From contig QXVZ01002033.1 in the NCBI GenBank assembly GCA_008931825.1, forward strand, positions 1 to 37,211: a stretch of DNA of 37,211 nt. The letters are read 5' to 3'. The notes beneath the pieces were generated by a model, which was not told the origin of the DNA, searched no databases, and was given only the letters and a program-made list of their open reading frames with translations. Positions 12,234-23,066 of this stretch are shown here, in pieces. The stretch is from Phallusia fumigata (lineage: Eukaryota > Chordata > Ascidiacea > Phlebobranchia > Ascidiidae). Each line of letters starts with the position of its first letter. The stretch's first letter is position 1. The translations under genes were made by a program, and so were the position numbers.

Positions 12234-15200
12234 TCACCTAAAACCGCCAGCACTCAATGTCTCTATGTCAAAAGTGTACCCGAAACGCGCAAAATCATCG
12301 TAATACAACGTCATCAGGCCTCTGATAGTTTCCCTTGGAACTTGCGAAAAGAAATGACGCACGATGGCGCTGAAGATGTTTTCGGTCGAGTTGTCACTTG
12401 ATCCGCTCTTTGACTCCACCGTTACAGCGTTTTTGCCTGTCATCGCGATGGCGTTGTGTACAAGGAATCTTTCCATGGTTGCGTTGATCCGGTTGAGCAG
12501 CCACCACAGATCGCTGGGTGCAGTTTCCGCTTTAACGATGAAATCGTACGGGTAACTGCAAGGCCTGTGATCAACAGATACGGTAATATTGCTGTTAGTT
12601 GATGAATTACAACAGAGCTGCACAAACCCATGGGCCACAAGTAACACATGCAATACCAAGTTTTTGTTTGTATTTTTAAGTATATTTGCTCTCAAAATGT
12701 ACCAAAAGCACAGCAGTTGTTTTCGTTTTAGGCATACCAAACAAAAACTTGTGTATCAACCCTTAAAAATTACACCAATTTTAAAAATTTGTTACAAATG
12801 CATACAAGTTGCCAAGACTGTGTGCAACTAGTGACTCACTATCGTCTCGTGTTATCGCAACATTTATCAACATTAAAGGATTTGTGATGTCACAAAGAAA
12901 ACGCTGTAAACGAACTTGATTGATATTTGATTTTAAAAAGCGTTTGCGATTCGTAATAATGTGTCTTTACATACAAGTGCCCCGCAGATTCTAAAAGGTT
13001 GGGCTTGCAATACCATAATCAATTGCGCAATATTAAATAAGATACTACGAAACCATAACACATTCTAAACATGAATCGTAACACAATCACTATATGTTTG
13101 TGCAGCAGAAGTTGCAACCATCTCAAACTTTATTTTTCTTACTTGCAAAGTTGCTCGACTGTCTTAAAATGTGCATCAACCCGATCAAGCCCGTGATCCG
13201 CGATGTAACGAACGAAATCTTCGAACGAGATCACGTGATCCTTGTCTGGCGGCGATTTTTCGTTGACGTAATCAGCAAGACCGGGCATTGATTTAAACAT
13301 CACGTTTCCAACGCTCGCCACAAAGTTCCTGTTCAGTCAAAAACTTGTTTTTAACTGATTTAGGTTGAATGCTTGATGTTGAGCTTCATGTTTAAAAATG
13401 CTGTAGTTTTCTGTGTGTATACCAGAGTTGGATCAATTACAATTTGTAATTGAGCTAAATGTAATTATTGACTATTTTTTTGTGTAATTGTAATTGTAAC
13501 AAAAACTTTTTGAGTTTATGTAATTGTAATTTGTTTACACTTTCACCTAATTACTTCTCAAATTACTTTTTTTGCAAGATACTTTTGCCACAGATTTTAT
13601 GCAGCGTTCCAGAAGCATGGCTATACATTTTAGAAATATCGACTTGGTTGTTGTGTCGTTGTGTAAAAACAATGTATTGAAATCTAAAATTTTGTGACAT
13701 GTAATTGTAATTTGTAATTGATTACAATTCTTAGAATAATTGTAATTGTAAATCAAATTTTTAAGGACAGAGTAATTGTAATCGCAATGTAATTCAAAAA
13801 TTTGTCAGAATGATTGTTATTTGACTAAAATCATGTAATTGATCCAACTCTGGTGTAAACCCGAGTTAACATCGGTTTCCTCGGTCGATTTTGGTTTGGA
13901 TTTCTATTTTAAAACTCAAACAACAAAAACAGTGCTTAACAAAAATTAAATATTGAACACCATTTGTATAAAAACGAAATGCACCAAAATGAATGACAAA
14001 TGTAATTTTACTTGTGAAATTTGTTGTTCCATCCCGAAATTAACCTAGCGAAGGGATGACGTACACAAAGGACTCTTGTAGCGTTGCGCGATCGCGTCAG
14101 CAATCTCTTTGTGACGTCAGTGAGGTTTCGTGTGGAATCTCGATTTTCGATGTGACCTTCATTAGTCCACGGTTTGTTTTCATCGTAATTGTGGCGCAAG
14201 TTGTAAATAAGCTTATGCCTAAAAAGAAATCGATTCGGTGACGTCAAACCGCTGGCATCACTCAGGGAGCTTTTATTGTCGCAAAATCGATGACAGCCAT
14301 GGAAAGACGTGCGATTAATCGAAAGTTTATCTGTTTTTTTATTATGCAATCATGAAAACAAACTGCAACATTTCGAATTTCATTGTTGTGTAAAGGTTTA
14401 GCAGTTTCAACGTCGCCAAATGACGAGTGGTTAGTGTGACTGCCTTGCGCATACAAAGATAGTGGGTTCTAATCCTGTCTTGCTCGCTTCTGTTTCTCTG
14501 AACAAGAAACTTTAGCGCCATTGGTCCAACCCATGTGTTAACCCACACAGAAATGAGGCAGGCTTATTGTGAGCTTAGCGTATTCAGGCGTTGTTTCACA
14601 TATCGAGGATAGAAATTTAACAAACAAAGAAGTAAGCTGGTAATTAAATAACTTTAGACATGAACACACTAAATTACAAATTCGGAAAAAGTAATAATGT
14701 CGTGTCTTGCATGCTTTGCAAATCAATGATAAATTCTTTCCAACACAGAACTGAGATACAAAAAGCCCTGCAACGCCCAAAAAAAGAAAGCAAATCTCTT
14801 TAAAACAGTTGGAAGGAAACTCTTTATTTTTATTTTTTCCAAATGTACCTCTGTCTTTATGGAAAATATAGTGCAGAATAATAAGACAACAGAAATTTGC
14901 CCACCGGCATTGTCGCATTTTTGAAGAGTTTTCATTTTTGACATTATTGTTTGGTGATACCGTGCAAAAAACACACCTATTAATCAAAGAAAGTTTATTC
15001 TTCAATAAATGTTTATTGAAGAAAACCTACCAACTAGTGCTTCCTGCTTTTTGCACGTGACACACCACCAAGCGTCGCTGCGGAGCGGCAATCAGCTGAA
15101 TGTTGTCCATCCATTTGTTCGAGGGCTTCCCAGCTCTGCGACAAGCCTAGAATGTAGACGCAAATGTATTTCTTTGCGATATTTTTTAATTCCCATCGCA

Positions 15201-16522
15201 AGTGGTTATATACCGCACGAAGTTCGCTTTTTCTTCGGCTGTACGCGGAGGCGATTCTTCTACTTTGTTTTACTCGTTCAGCTTGACGCGGAGTTTTGAT
15301 TTCCACCCAAGCTTGCTGCTCTGCTAAAATAAAGTTGCTGACATTGTATTACAATAATGTGGAATATGAGTGTGTAAATGTTAAAAAAATGTTTTGAGAA
15401 GTATTGGACTGTGTGCTTGAATGTAGAACAAAAACAAATATTGAAAGGAATATCCTGGATAAGTAATATCTAAACCTCCAACCGCCGCCATGTTGACCAA
15501 CGATCACTGTACAAATTAGTGAAAATTTCGAAATTTGAGAGAACAGTCTCAAATGCTGACAGAATTAGTCGGTATAATACAAAAGATTTAAATTTTTTTA
15601 TTTTTAACTCTTTCCGACCTTATGACACTCGTCTTGTTGCGTTTCTGGAACTTTGCTTTCTAGTGTTTGTTCTCCATCCTCTTATTTGTCTGATTTTTGC
15701 ATTTACAGGAACTGACGATGCCAATGTAGCCGAAATATATATTCCTTTGGTATTATACCGACTGATTCTGTCAGCATTTGAGACTGTTCTCTCAAAATTC
15801 GAGATTTCCAAGTATTAAAAAGGTCTTCTCTTTTTCTTTTTTGTAAACAATTGAGTAGCTAAATCAGCGATACATTTTAGGTCTGTACAAAAAGAAGTCT
15901 GTTTTACTGACGACTGATTGTCAAGAAGTTTTGGGATGGAATCAACGAGTAGAACGAGCTCTGATTGGTTGCTTTTGTTGGAAAAGAAAGATGCCCGGCT
16001 TCGGTCAATCTTACTGCGTACAGAAAAAGGGGTTTTAATTACAGAATCTTTATAAAATTGTAAAATTTCGACTAGTAACTTTTGAAATCCCAACAGTCAG
16101 TAATATTTAAACGCAGAACATTCGTTAATTTTAAAGCATTAAACTTTGTAAACCTTATCATTATTCATTCCAAGAGCAATAATATTTAAAAACATAACTG
16201 CCAGAGAAGTTGTATGTAGTGAATACATTTCATTGCAAACGTTCGCATGGTTCTTTGATGTTTTCTGGCAGTTATGTTTTTATTTAGGCTACTCTATTCT
16301 TCTCGCCAGATTACCTTCTTCGGAAAAAGAATCACCCGAAAGGATTCGTCGTTTATTGTAAAAATGAACTTTGGTGTTGTTGTGAGAGAACATCGACACC
16401 CTTTCCAAATGCTTCATGATCCCAACAAGACCAACAGTGAGAAGGAAAGCTGCCGTTGTTCGTGGTACCACCATGCGGTAAAGTAAACGCATAACTTTAC
16501 CTAACATTCCGCGTTTGCGCAT
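12234..16522 (-). CDS. Carbohydrate sulfotransferase (sulfotransferase family 2, HNK-1ST/C4ST/D4ST type)
   Basis: This predicted Golgi type II membrane enzyme would transfer sulfate from PAPS to a glycan. Six exons on the minus strand read 16522-16315, 15323-15214, 15146-15031, 14218-14012, 13328-13143 and 12564-12234 (TGA). All phases agree and give 385 residues, a normal length for the family. Seen in the protein: a basic cytoplasmic head (MRKRGMLGK), one membrane helix at about 22-36 (TTAAFLLTVGLVGIM), the 5'-phosphosulfate loop QKAGSTSW at 138-145, the 3'-phosphate site VRHPFARLISGW at 197-208 with R198 and S206, the segment ISFEDFVRYI, the LCKPC cysteine pair near 274-278, and the C-terminal DDFARFGY signature. 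NxS/T sites include N176, N190 and N303. The usual Pro of the PK loop is Gln here. Acceptor specificity cannot be read from the sequence. All larger introns carry repeats. Confidence 0.9.
12731..13008. repeat. Dispersed repeat family A, copy 2
   Basis: This is the second copy of the family also seen at 3743-4012, in the same orientation on the plus strand. It lies within the last intron (12565-13142) of the sulfotransferase gene. Compared with copy 1 it carries a small insertion around 12886-12905. Confidence 0.75.
13422..13853. mobile_element. 432-bp MITE with perfect 20-bp terminal inverted repeats
   Basis: The left end CCAGAGTTGGATCAATTACA (13422-13441) is exactly the reverse complement of the right end at 13834-13853. 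The interior is AT-rich with many GTAATTGTAAT subrepeats on both strands and no coding capacity. Flanks TGTATA and TGTAAA could be a decayed target duplication. It lies in the intron 13329-14011 of the sulfotransferase gene. Superfamily not assigned. Confidence 0.85.
14411..14550 (+). mobile_element. tRNA-derived SINE-like element
   Basis: An A-box-like GAGTGGTTAGTGTGACTGCC (from 14425) is followed about 30 bp later by a B-box-like GGTTCTAATCC (14465-14475), the internal promoter layout of tRNA-derived SINEs. The region cannot fold as an intact tRNA that I can see. It lies in the sulfotransferase intron 14219-15030. Its ends are uncertain. Confidence 0.6.
15455..15811. repeat. Dispersed repeat family B, copy 2, with long inverted arms
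   Basis: The left arm 15521-15580 and right arm 15750-15811 are inverted copies of each other with only a few mismatches, separated by about 170 bp. The left part also matches 4737-4858 in inverted orientation. Open frames on both strands inside the arms arise from the inverted symmetry and are not genes. It lies in the first intron of the sulfotransferase gene. Confidence 0.8.
16188..16281. repeat. Foldback with 18-bp inverted arms
   Basis: AAAAACATAACTGCCAGA (16188-16205) is the exact inverse of 16264-16281, with a 58-bp spacer. It sits in the sulfotransferase gene's first intron, 34 bp from the exon 1 donor. It is probably a small MITE relic. Confidence 0.75.
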
Positions 16523-19500
16523 CACTCACTAATTTATTCCACAGAAACTAAATCACTGTAAATCGCATAAGATATATTTATACGTGTATATAATACCACA
16601 GCGACAGCCTAAGAATGGTAGCGATTTTAACCAATTGAATAACCGTGATAAATTGGTATGTATGTGCAAAATAAAACAAGTCAGCTGCTACTGAACAAGC
16701 CTACACACCGTTTGTTAACTTTTCTAACAAACAAGGTAGTCGTTAGAGTAGAACGTTACGATAAGTCTGTTTATATCATCAACAAGTTTTCACAGCTGAT
16801 TTGAAAATCTGCTTAAACCAACTTGTATTGTTTGTTCTTTGTTTTCTTTGCCTCAATTTTATTTAAAAAGGTAAAGTTTGTCTCTTCAAATATTACTGGC
16901 CTCTTCTCTTATTCATGCAAGTGTAATGTGCCTTCATATCCTACTCTGCGAATGCCATGGTTTCGGTTAACTGTCCACACTATTGCTAACTCAATGCCAA
17001 TTGAATCACACACACGGCGGTTCGTAACTTACTGCCATCTGGGATATGTACGTGGCTACACGTGCGTGTACATCCAAGTGAAACGTAGAATATGCATTTG
17101 GATGTGCATGGAGTATAATTACCGGGCGGGGTAGAAATTGTCTCGGGACAGTTAATTGCCATAGAGTGATTGACATCTTCCGACTGTGATCAGATATGCC
17201 TGTTAAGTGCTGCTAAGTATTCCTCATGCGCATTGACAATGCTTTAAACGTTCCAGTTCAGAAACGGATGGGTTGCTGTTAATGACCTTTACTACTGTAT
17301 ACTTTTGAAACGGTTTACGCACATGCGAAGCAATTACCTTTTTGCTGGCTCTCAATCAAGGATTACATGCTCAAATAGTAATGTAAGAAGTAATGCAACT
17401 GTTTCTCTGACAAAATATCCGTATTAAACTTAAAGCCTGTAAAGCTGGTATTCGCTGACCAAGCCTGAGACAAAGAGCAATAAGTTTTATTGGGCACTGG
17501 TCAGACATTGTGTCACTTGTTTTGCAAGATGAACAATGGTATGAAAGCAGCGATGCATTTCATACATAACAAACAGATAAAATCGCAGAACCCTTTAACT
17601 TCTAGGTGGCAAATTTGCTTACCTGACACCCTGTATCTCACGGCCCTATTTTAAACCAGAAAAGAAAGACTTGTTGCACAAATGGCGCAAAACGAGCATA
17701 GAAATCAAAGTTACGCTTGGTTTTCAAATAGGTTCGTTTGACTGACTTTACATTGTTATATTATGTAAATAGGTTTGTTTGCACTGTATTTAAATTGTAA
17801 GTTAAATGGCGTTATGCTCCTAAATCGTGTGCTGTTTTAAAATTCCAAATATTCTGAATATCGAGGTTTCGTAACGAGGAGCTTAACTGCACTGTGCCCA
17901 GAAGCTAATTTTACACTAACATCGTTCTATGGTCCTAAAAATAAAAGTACCTCCTGGTATTAGAATGTTGTGATTGACAAAATCGACATTATTTGATTTG
18001 AAAGAAGATGTTTTTTTTCTTTACATACATTTATTTTGTGTTCAGAAACATGCAATGCTAAATTTCCGCAGTCGGATGAGAGCGTCGAATATTTTAGAAC
18101 GTAGGGAAATTGGTGAATAGTTACTGAAAGTTTACTGAAATGCGCGGAGAGGAAAAGATTGTTCTGTTTGTTCTGTACAAGCAACTAACATGATCAAAAA
18201 TATTCGGTTATTATTAGTGAAACTGAAAAACTTTTTCTAATGTATTTCTACCACCAATGTCAGATTATCAGTCCTGTTGATTCACGTGAAAATATGCTAA
18301 AATTTTGTTAATGCCTCAAACATCTTCAAGCGCCTTGTCGCTCTATAAATACTTGCTGTTTGTCTTTTGTATCATTGCATGTTTCAAACAAGTTAGTAGA
18401 AATCAAATATATTAAAATTACACTTGACCTGATTGTCGAGATTGCTTGAAAAGAAAAGGTTTTGTTTATGTCCATTTTACTGAAAGCTGCATTTTAAAGA
18501 CTTTAGCTAAACAGAACAGAACAAATACAGTTAGGGCTGTGGAGTCTAGTCCAGAAAACCTTGACCCAAATTGTGGTTAATTTTTTTTACCTCTAATTGT
18601 TTGCTGGTGACTGTTGCGCCTGATTACACACTACCTGTCATTTTGCACAGACAGATCAAGTCAAACTTTTGTTTAAAACCGGATCAGGGATCAAGATGTA
18701 ACAAGTCACAGCTTCTGATTTGTTTGTGTTTAATTGTGCATACAACATGCTTAACATAGGGTCCTGTTGTTTTTTGTTAGTTTCCATGTTTATTTAGTTA
18801 ACATCCATACATCTTTACATTACACATTTATCTATTGTATAACAGAAACTGTTGGCTGTACAAAACTGTGTTGTTGTAAATTGTTTGAAAAAATATGTTC
18901 TTGTCAACTTAGACTTGATGTTGAACTATATGATACAAGCTAACACTTGTCCACAGGGCTAATTTAATTGGCGTAACTGCACACATTTGTATCTATAATG
19001 TCTAAATCCACATAGAATGCTAAAACACTGATTTATTGCATCTTACAACTTGATCCGTGGTGATGTTTTCCAAATTATTTGTATCTAAGTAGGAATGTAA
19101 CATTTTAAGTTGTGACAAATTGATGACTAAGTATGTGACTTTGAATTAAAACCTTGACTTACTGTAAAAACTAGTTTCTAAAATGTTATAATCTTGTTCT
19201 AAAAAATATTGCGGAATCCTGGCTTATAACGTCTCGTTTCATAAACACTTGACATTTTAATTGCTAAAATGGGCCGGACGTAACATTTTACACTATGTTT
19301 TTCAATTTTATTATTTTTCAAAACATTCAGTACCTAACTATTCTTATTTAGGTCAAGTTTTCTGTTTGTTAGGCTTAAGCACAAGTTTGAAGTATCAGTT
19401 TGTTGAGTATGTTTGTTAGTTTTAATCTACCAAACTTAACATCTCCCTCTTGAACTTTGCTTAAATCAAAGCTATATCTCAATGGCAAATAGATAATTTA

Positions 19501-19563
19501 TATGTTAATGAACACAATAGTCTCTGTCAGTGTTGATAACTTTTCTGTTTTCTTTTGTCTTAG
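16523..19563. other. Intergenic AT-rich DNA left of the candidate exons
   Basis: I see no exon with family similarity in this stretch. It presumably contains the promoter of the minus-strand sulfotransferase gene close to 16522, but I can point to no TATA box or initiator with confidence. The plus-strand frame 16823-17134 is open for 103 codons but has low-complexity composition and no recognisable motif. Confidence 0.4.
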
Positions 19564-20170
19564 TTTCAACCTTTGTGTAGGATCAAAAGGTTTTTTGGTA
19601 GCTTAATATCGGTAAAGGTTTGGTTGGCTGATACTTTGCTGTCCAGCAGATGGTTTAAGTTATCTGTACTGGATATTTTTTGGATTACAAGGTAAATATG
19701 TGTTTCAAATCAATTGCTAATAGATATTACATAATATGTCTCAATAATATAAAGATGAATGTAGTGAAATATTCTGGTAAAAAAATATTTTTTTGTTGCA
19801 GTAATGTAAAGGTTATGTAGATATCAGTGGTAGGTCACCACCATGATTGTGGTTCACATGTTTGTGTCAAATTAAACCTGGTAAAGAAATTCATCAGATC
19901 ACAATTTACGGCAGAGTAACTCAAAACAGTGTGTGACTAATGGAGCCTGAGTGACAGCACTGAGGAAGGAACTAACTAGGCCAACATTTGTAGTCAAACC
20001 AAGATAAATATTTAGTGATTTCACAGGAACTGATATCTTGTTGCATGTGTCTAATACTAAATGAGTATAACATATAAATTGATTTCAAGTTGGCGCTTTG
20101 TTTGTTTTCCACAGGGTGACAAAGCTGGTGTTTGGAAAGAAAAAATTTGGTCTCCACATCAACCCAAAAT
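19564..20170 (+). CDS. Candidate pair of coding exons, identity unknown
   Basis: Two segments have strong splice signals and compatible phase: 19564-19691 (acceptor TTTTCTTTTGTCTTAG, donor GTAAAT) and 20115-20170 (acceptor TTTGTTTTCCACAG, donor GTAAGC). Read together they stay open for about 61 codons, giving a basic, aromatic-rich peptide that ends in KKKFGLHINPK. I recognise no family. The second segment ends with one leftover base, which would join in phase to an exon starting at 26631, just before the LARP4 ATG. A further coding 5' part of LARP4, an unrelated gene, or chance are all possible. Confidence is low because frames of this length can occur by chance. Confidence 0.22.
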
Positions 20171-23066
20171 GTAAGCATTGAAAAAGGAAGTTCTTTTGAT
20201 AATTTGTCAGTTTATTGTTTACATTTTGTTATTCAGGGAAAAAAATGTTTACATTATAATTCATGTAAATTGTTGCTGCACTCATTTGCATCAATACTGT
20301 AGCTTCAACACTAAACAAAAAACACACAGAAGTATTCAGGAAAAAACAAGGCCTGGTTAAACTAGCCACAGAGTGAAATACTTTTGCTCAAATCCAAGTG
20401 TAGTGTTGGAATGAATAGCATACAGGACTAAGACTGCTTCATGCAGTGTCATTGCTGTTAAATATTTATGAATTGCTGTGATGTCACAGCTTTGTGTTAA
20501 GATGCACTGTAACAGAATTCTTTGTTTCTACATTGTTATGCTGAAGTTGTGAACTAAATCCATGTTTGTGTGCATAGATGAAGCATTGTGTTAAACCCCA
20601 AACAATTCAGACTTTGATGTATTATGGGGCTTTTTATATAATGTAGTCTTGTAGTAAGCTAGTACAGTGCCAAAGTAACAAACTGATAAAAGCAGTTGCA
20701 ATTGTTTGTTGTTATAACTAACCAATTCCATCTTTAAAGAAGACTCTTAGCTAGACTGCATAATTAAGCCAAGAAATCAAAAAATATTTTATGGAACTGA
20801 TTTAATCTTGTGCTTAGTTTGGATATTTGGTTGTTGTGGTTACTGGTACAAGTTATTTTTTGCATGCATGCATGCAGGCAGGGGATATACCATCTACATC
20901 CTGCTTCTGTTAATGTTGGGTTAGATTATCCTTATACCCAAAACTGGACAGTTACAAATGTTATGTGCTTTTATAGCTATCTAGCAGTTGGTAACAAATG
21001 TACTTCGCCAACATTGTAAAAAACTGGTATACTGTGATCAAAACAGCCCAAACGAGACAAAGTTTTCGGTGTTGTGTTGGTCTTGAGCTTGGTAACAGCG
21101 GTTTGTTATTATAAGCCTGTTCGTACTAACCGCAGGCCTACCGGTTTTGAATTACTCGGGCGCTCAATGTACGACTGCTCTTTGTCGTTTCACTTAGAAT
21201 GAGTTTAAATAATTGATTTCAAGTAAAAGTGATGAACGTTATTGGCCACAGGTCATTTAATTGGCAAAACAACGTCATGTCACATGCCCAAAACCTACAG
21301 CAAACTCTACGGCAAAACCAAGCAGCCATCGACTGCGCCGCTACTTTTGTTAGAAGAGAGCGCAAGAGCAGCTCCGTGGCTCGTGGCAACAGCGCTTGAA
21401 GACCGTTGCTCTCAATTTAATAGGGCACTATCTCACGTGATCTCTTGATCGGCGCGGCGCGCCTGGCCACGTGTTTGCATGTTGCGCCCACTAGCGGCGT
21501 GATCGATTGTATCTGTTTGTCGAAACTGAAGTTTCACATTCAAGACAATTGCCACGTCGAAGTTGCTACGTTACTGAACAATACGCCAGTATGTCTGCAC
21601 TTGTAAAAGAAAGTCTTTGAGAAATTCGTAAATGCAGTTTTTGAAACCGTTAGTTTGAGTTCAAAAGCAAATGGGTAAAGAATTAGTGGATTTTGATTTT
21701 TCTTTTTTGCCTAAATCTAAACATGTTGGATGTTCTTGTTAAAAGTCTGATTACAAAAGATGATGAAAGAGATCGACAATGCACTGCGTCACAGTTGTCC
21801 TTCATGACGTAATAAAGAACTTGTTTCTTGAAACGCCAGAAACGTTTTTGTAACTTGGCGCGTCTACGCTTACTTACTGGCATAGACTGAAAAACCGTCA
21901 ACTTACGCCAAAACATATTAAGTTGCTTTCATGATGTTATGTGTTGGTTGGAACTGGGCTTATTAAGTTGTTTTGTTGTTCAAGTAAGCGATGCAAGGTT
22001 ATGAAGCATTATGTAGGCACTGGACAGAGCAGCCAGCACATACCGAAAAAGTAGTCAAGCTAGTAGTTTAAAAAAGTAGGCCCGCGTCACAGGATAGTAA
22101 TGTTCTCACGTACGTTGCTTGCGGGAAAAAGGCAAAGCGACAGGTCACCGTAGAGGACAAACTTGGCTGCACGAAAAACGTGGTACAGCCTCTCTTTTTG
22201 GCTACTAATCACTTGGTCTGCGCGGTGCTGTGTCACGTGGTCTTGCTGACCCTGCTGGTTTAAGGAGATTTAGCGCCACAATAAATGTCACAGTAATTTT
22301 TGCTGCTGTTTACAACGAAGCAAACCGGTGTTTAGTTGTGCAGTGGACAATCTCCTGATACAGGCAGAGTAAAGGCAGGTTTACACAGCCAAGAACAACA
22401 GGCAGTAACAACAGTGTTACTGTTTTAAATCACGCACTGGCGGTAATATACTTTATGCAACTTGTTTTGAGGTATGGTGTGGTGAAGTTTTGATAGACAG
22501 TGTTGTGCATCGTATAGTTAATGCATCTATACCATGTAACACGTTTGTGTACTGGCAACTTATACCTTTATTGGCGTCAATTCGAATCGCTTTCACCACC
22601 ACGCTAAACCAAGCGCACTCCAGTAACTTAATCCTTCTCTCCGACAGGCAATATGCGATTACAGTCGCCACAATGGCACACAGCAACCGTATTGCTATTC
22701 GTAAGGGCCTTTCCATTGTTATAGTAACTGTCGAAGCTTGTTCCGTGGCTATGCTGGGCATTTAGCGTTTCCCGTATAATAGTGGTGCTTAGTTTAGGTA
22801 TGTGTCATTTAGTTTTCAGCCATAGCATTTGAAGTGTGTCTGATGATCTACTTGCAGACAAATAGATGGATTGCAATATTTATAGAATACGTTAAACTGT
22901 GTTCCGGGTAGTATAGATCCAAACTCCACTGTGATGTTAAGTATCTTATTCCACCGTAGTTTCTGGGATTTGCCAACGACTGCAATCAACAAAAGGCTGT
23001 AACTTAGTCAGGGAAGCTCAAAGATTTCCTTTGTATTCAATATACTGTGACTGAGAACTTTAAAAA
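20171..23066. other. Intergenic or intronic stretch with CACGTG motifs
   Basis: No supported exon. From about 21050 to 22350 the DNA is visibly richer in G and C than the AT-rich DNA to its left. It holds three CACGTG cores at 21434-21439 (as TCACGTGA), 21468-21473 and 22234-22239, and a GGCGCGCC at 21455-21462. This fits a regulatory patch between two divergently oriented genes, but no direct evidence of promoter activity is visible. Confidence 0.35.

Noticed and set aside
14425..14480. Functional tRNA gene
   Set aside because: A- and B-box-like strings are present, but arm pairing and a plausible anticodon loop are not. A SINE head is more likely.
14538..15005. 155-codon minus-strand frame
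   Set aside because: It lies in a sulfotransferase intron, has low-complexity AT-driven composition and no family motif. The PAPS loop is in exon 15031-15146.
15519..15818. Plus- and minus-strand open frames with near-identical N-termini
   Set aside because: They are produced by the inverted arms of repeat family B, not by a gene.
21683..21916. Basic 77-codon minus-strand frame
   Set aside because: No recognisable domain and no linked exons. A chance frame is likely.
22453..22765. Overlapping open frames on both strands, including a minus-strand frame with a hydrophobic N-terminal helix
   Set aside because: No family match, no supporting exons nearby and equal openness on both strands. It is not enough to call a gene.
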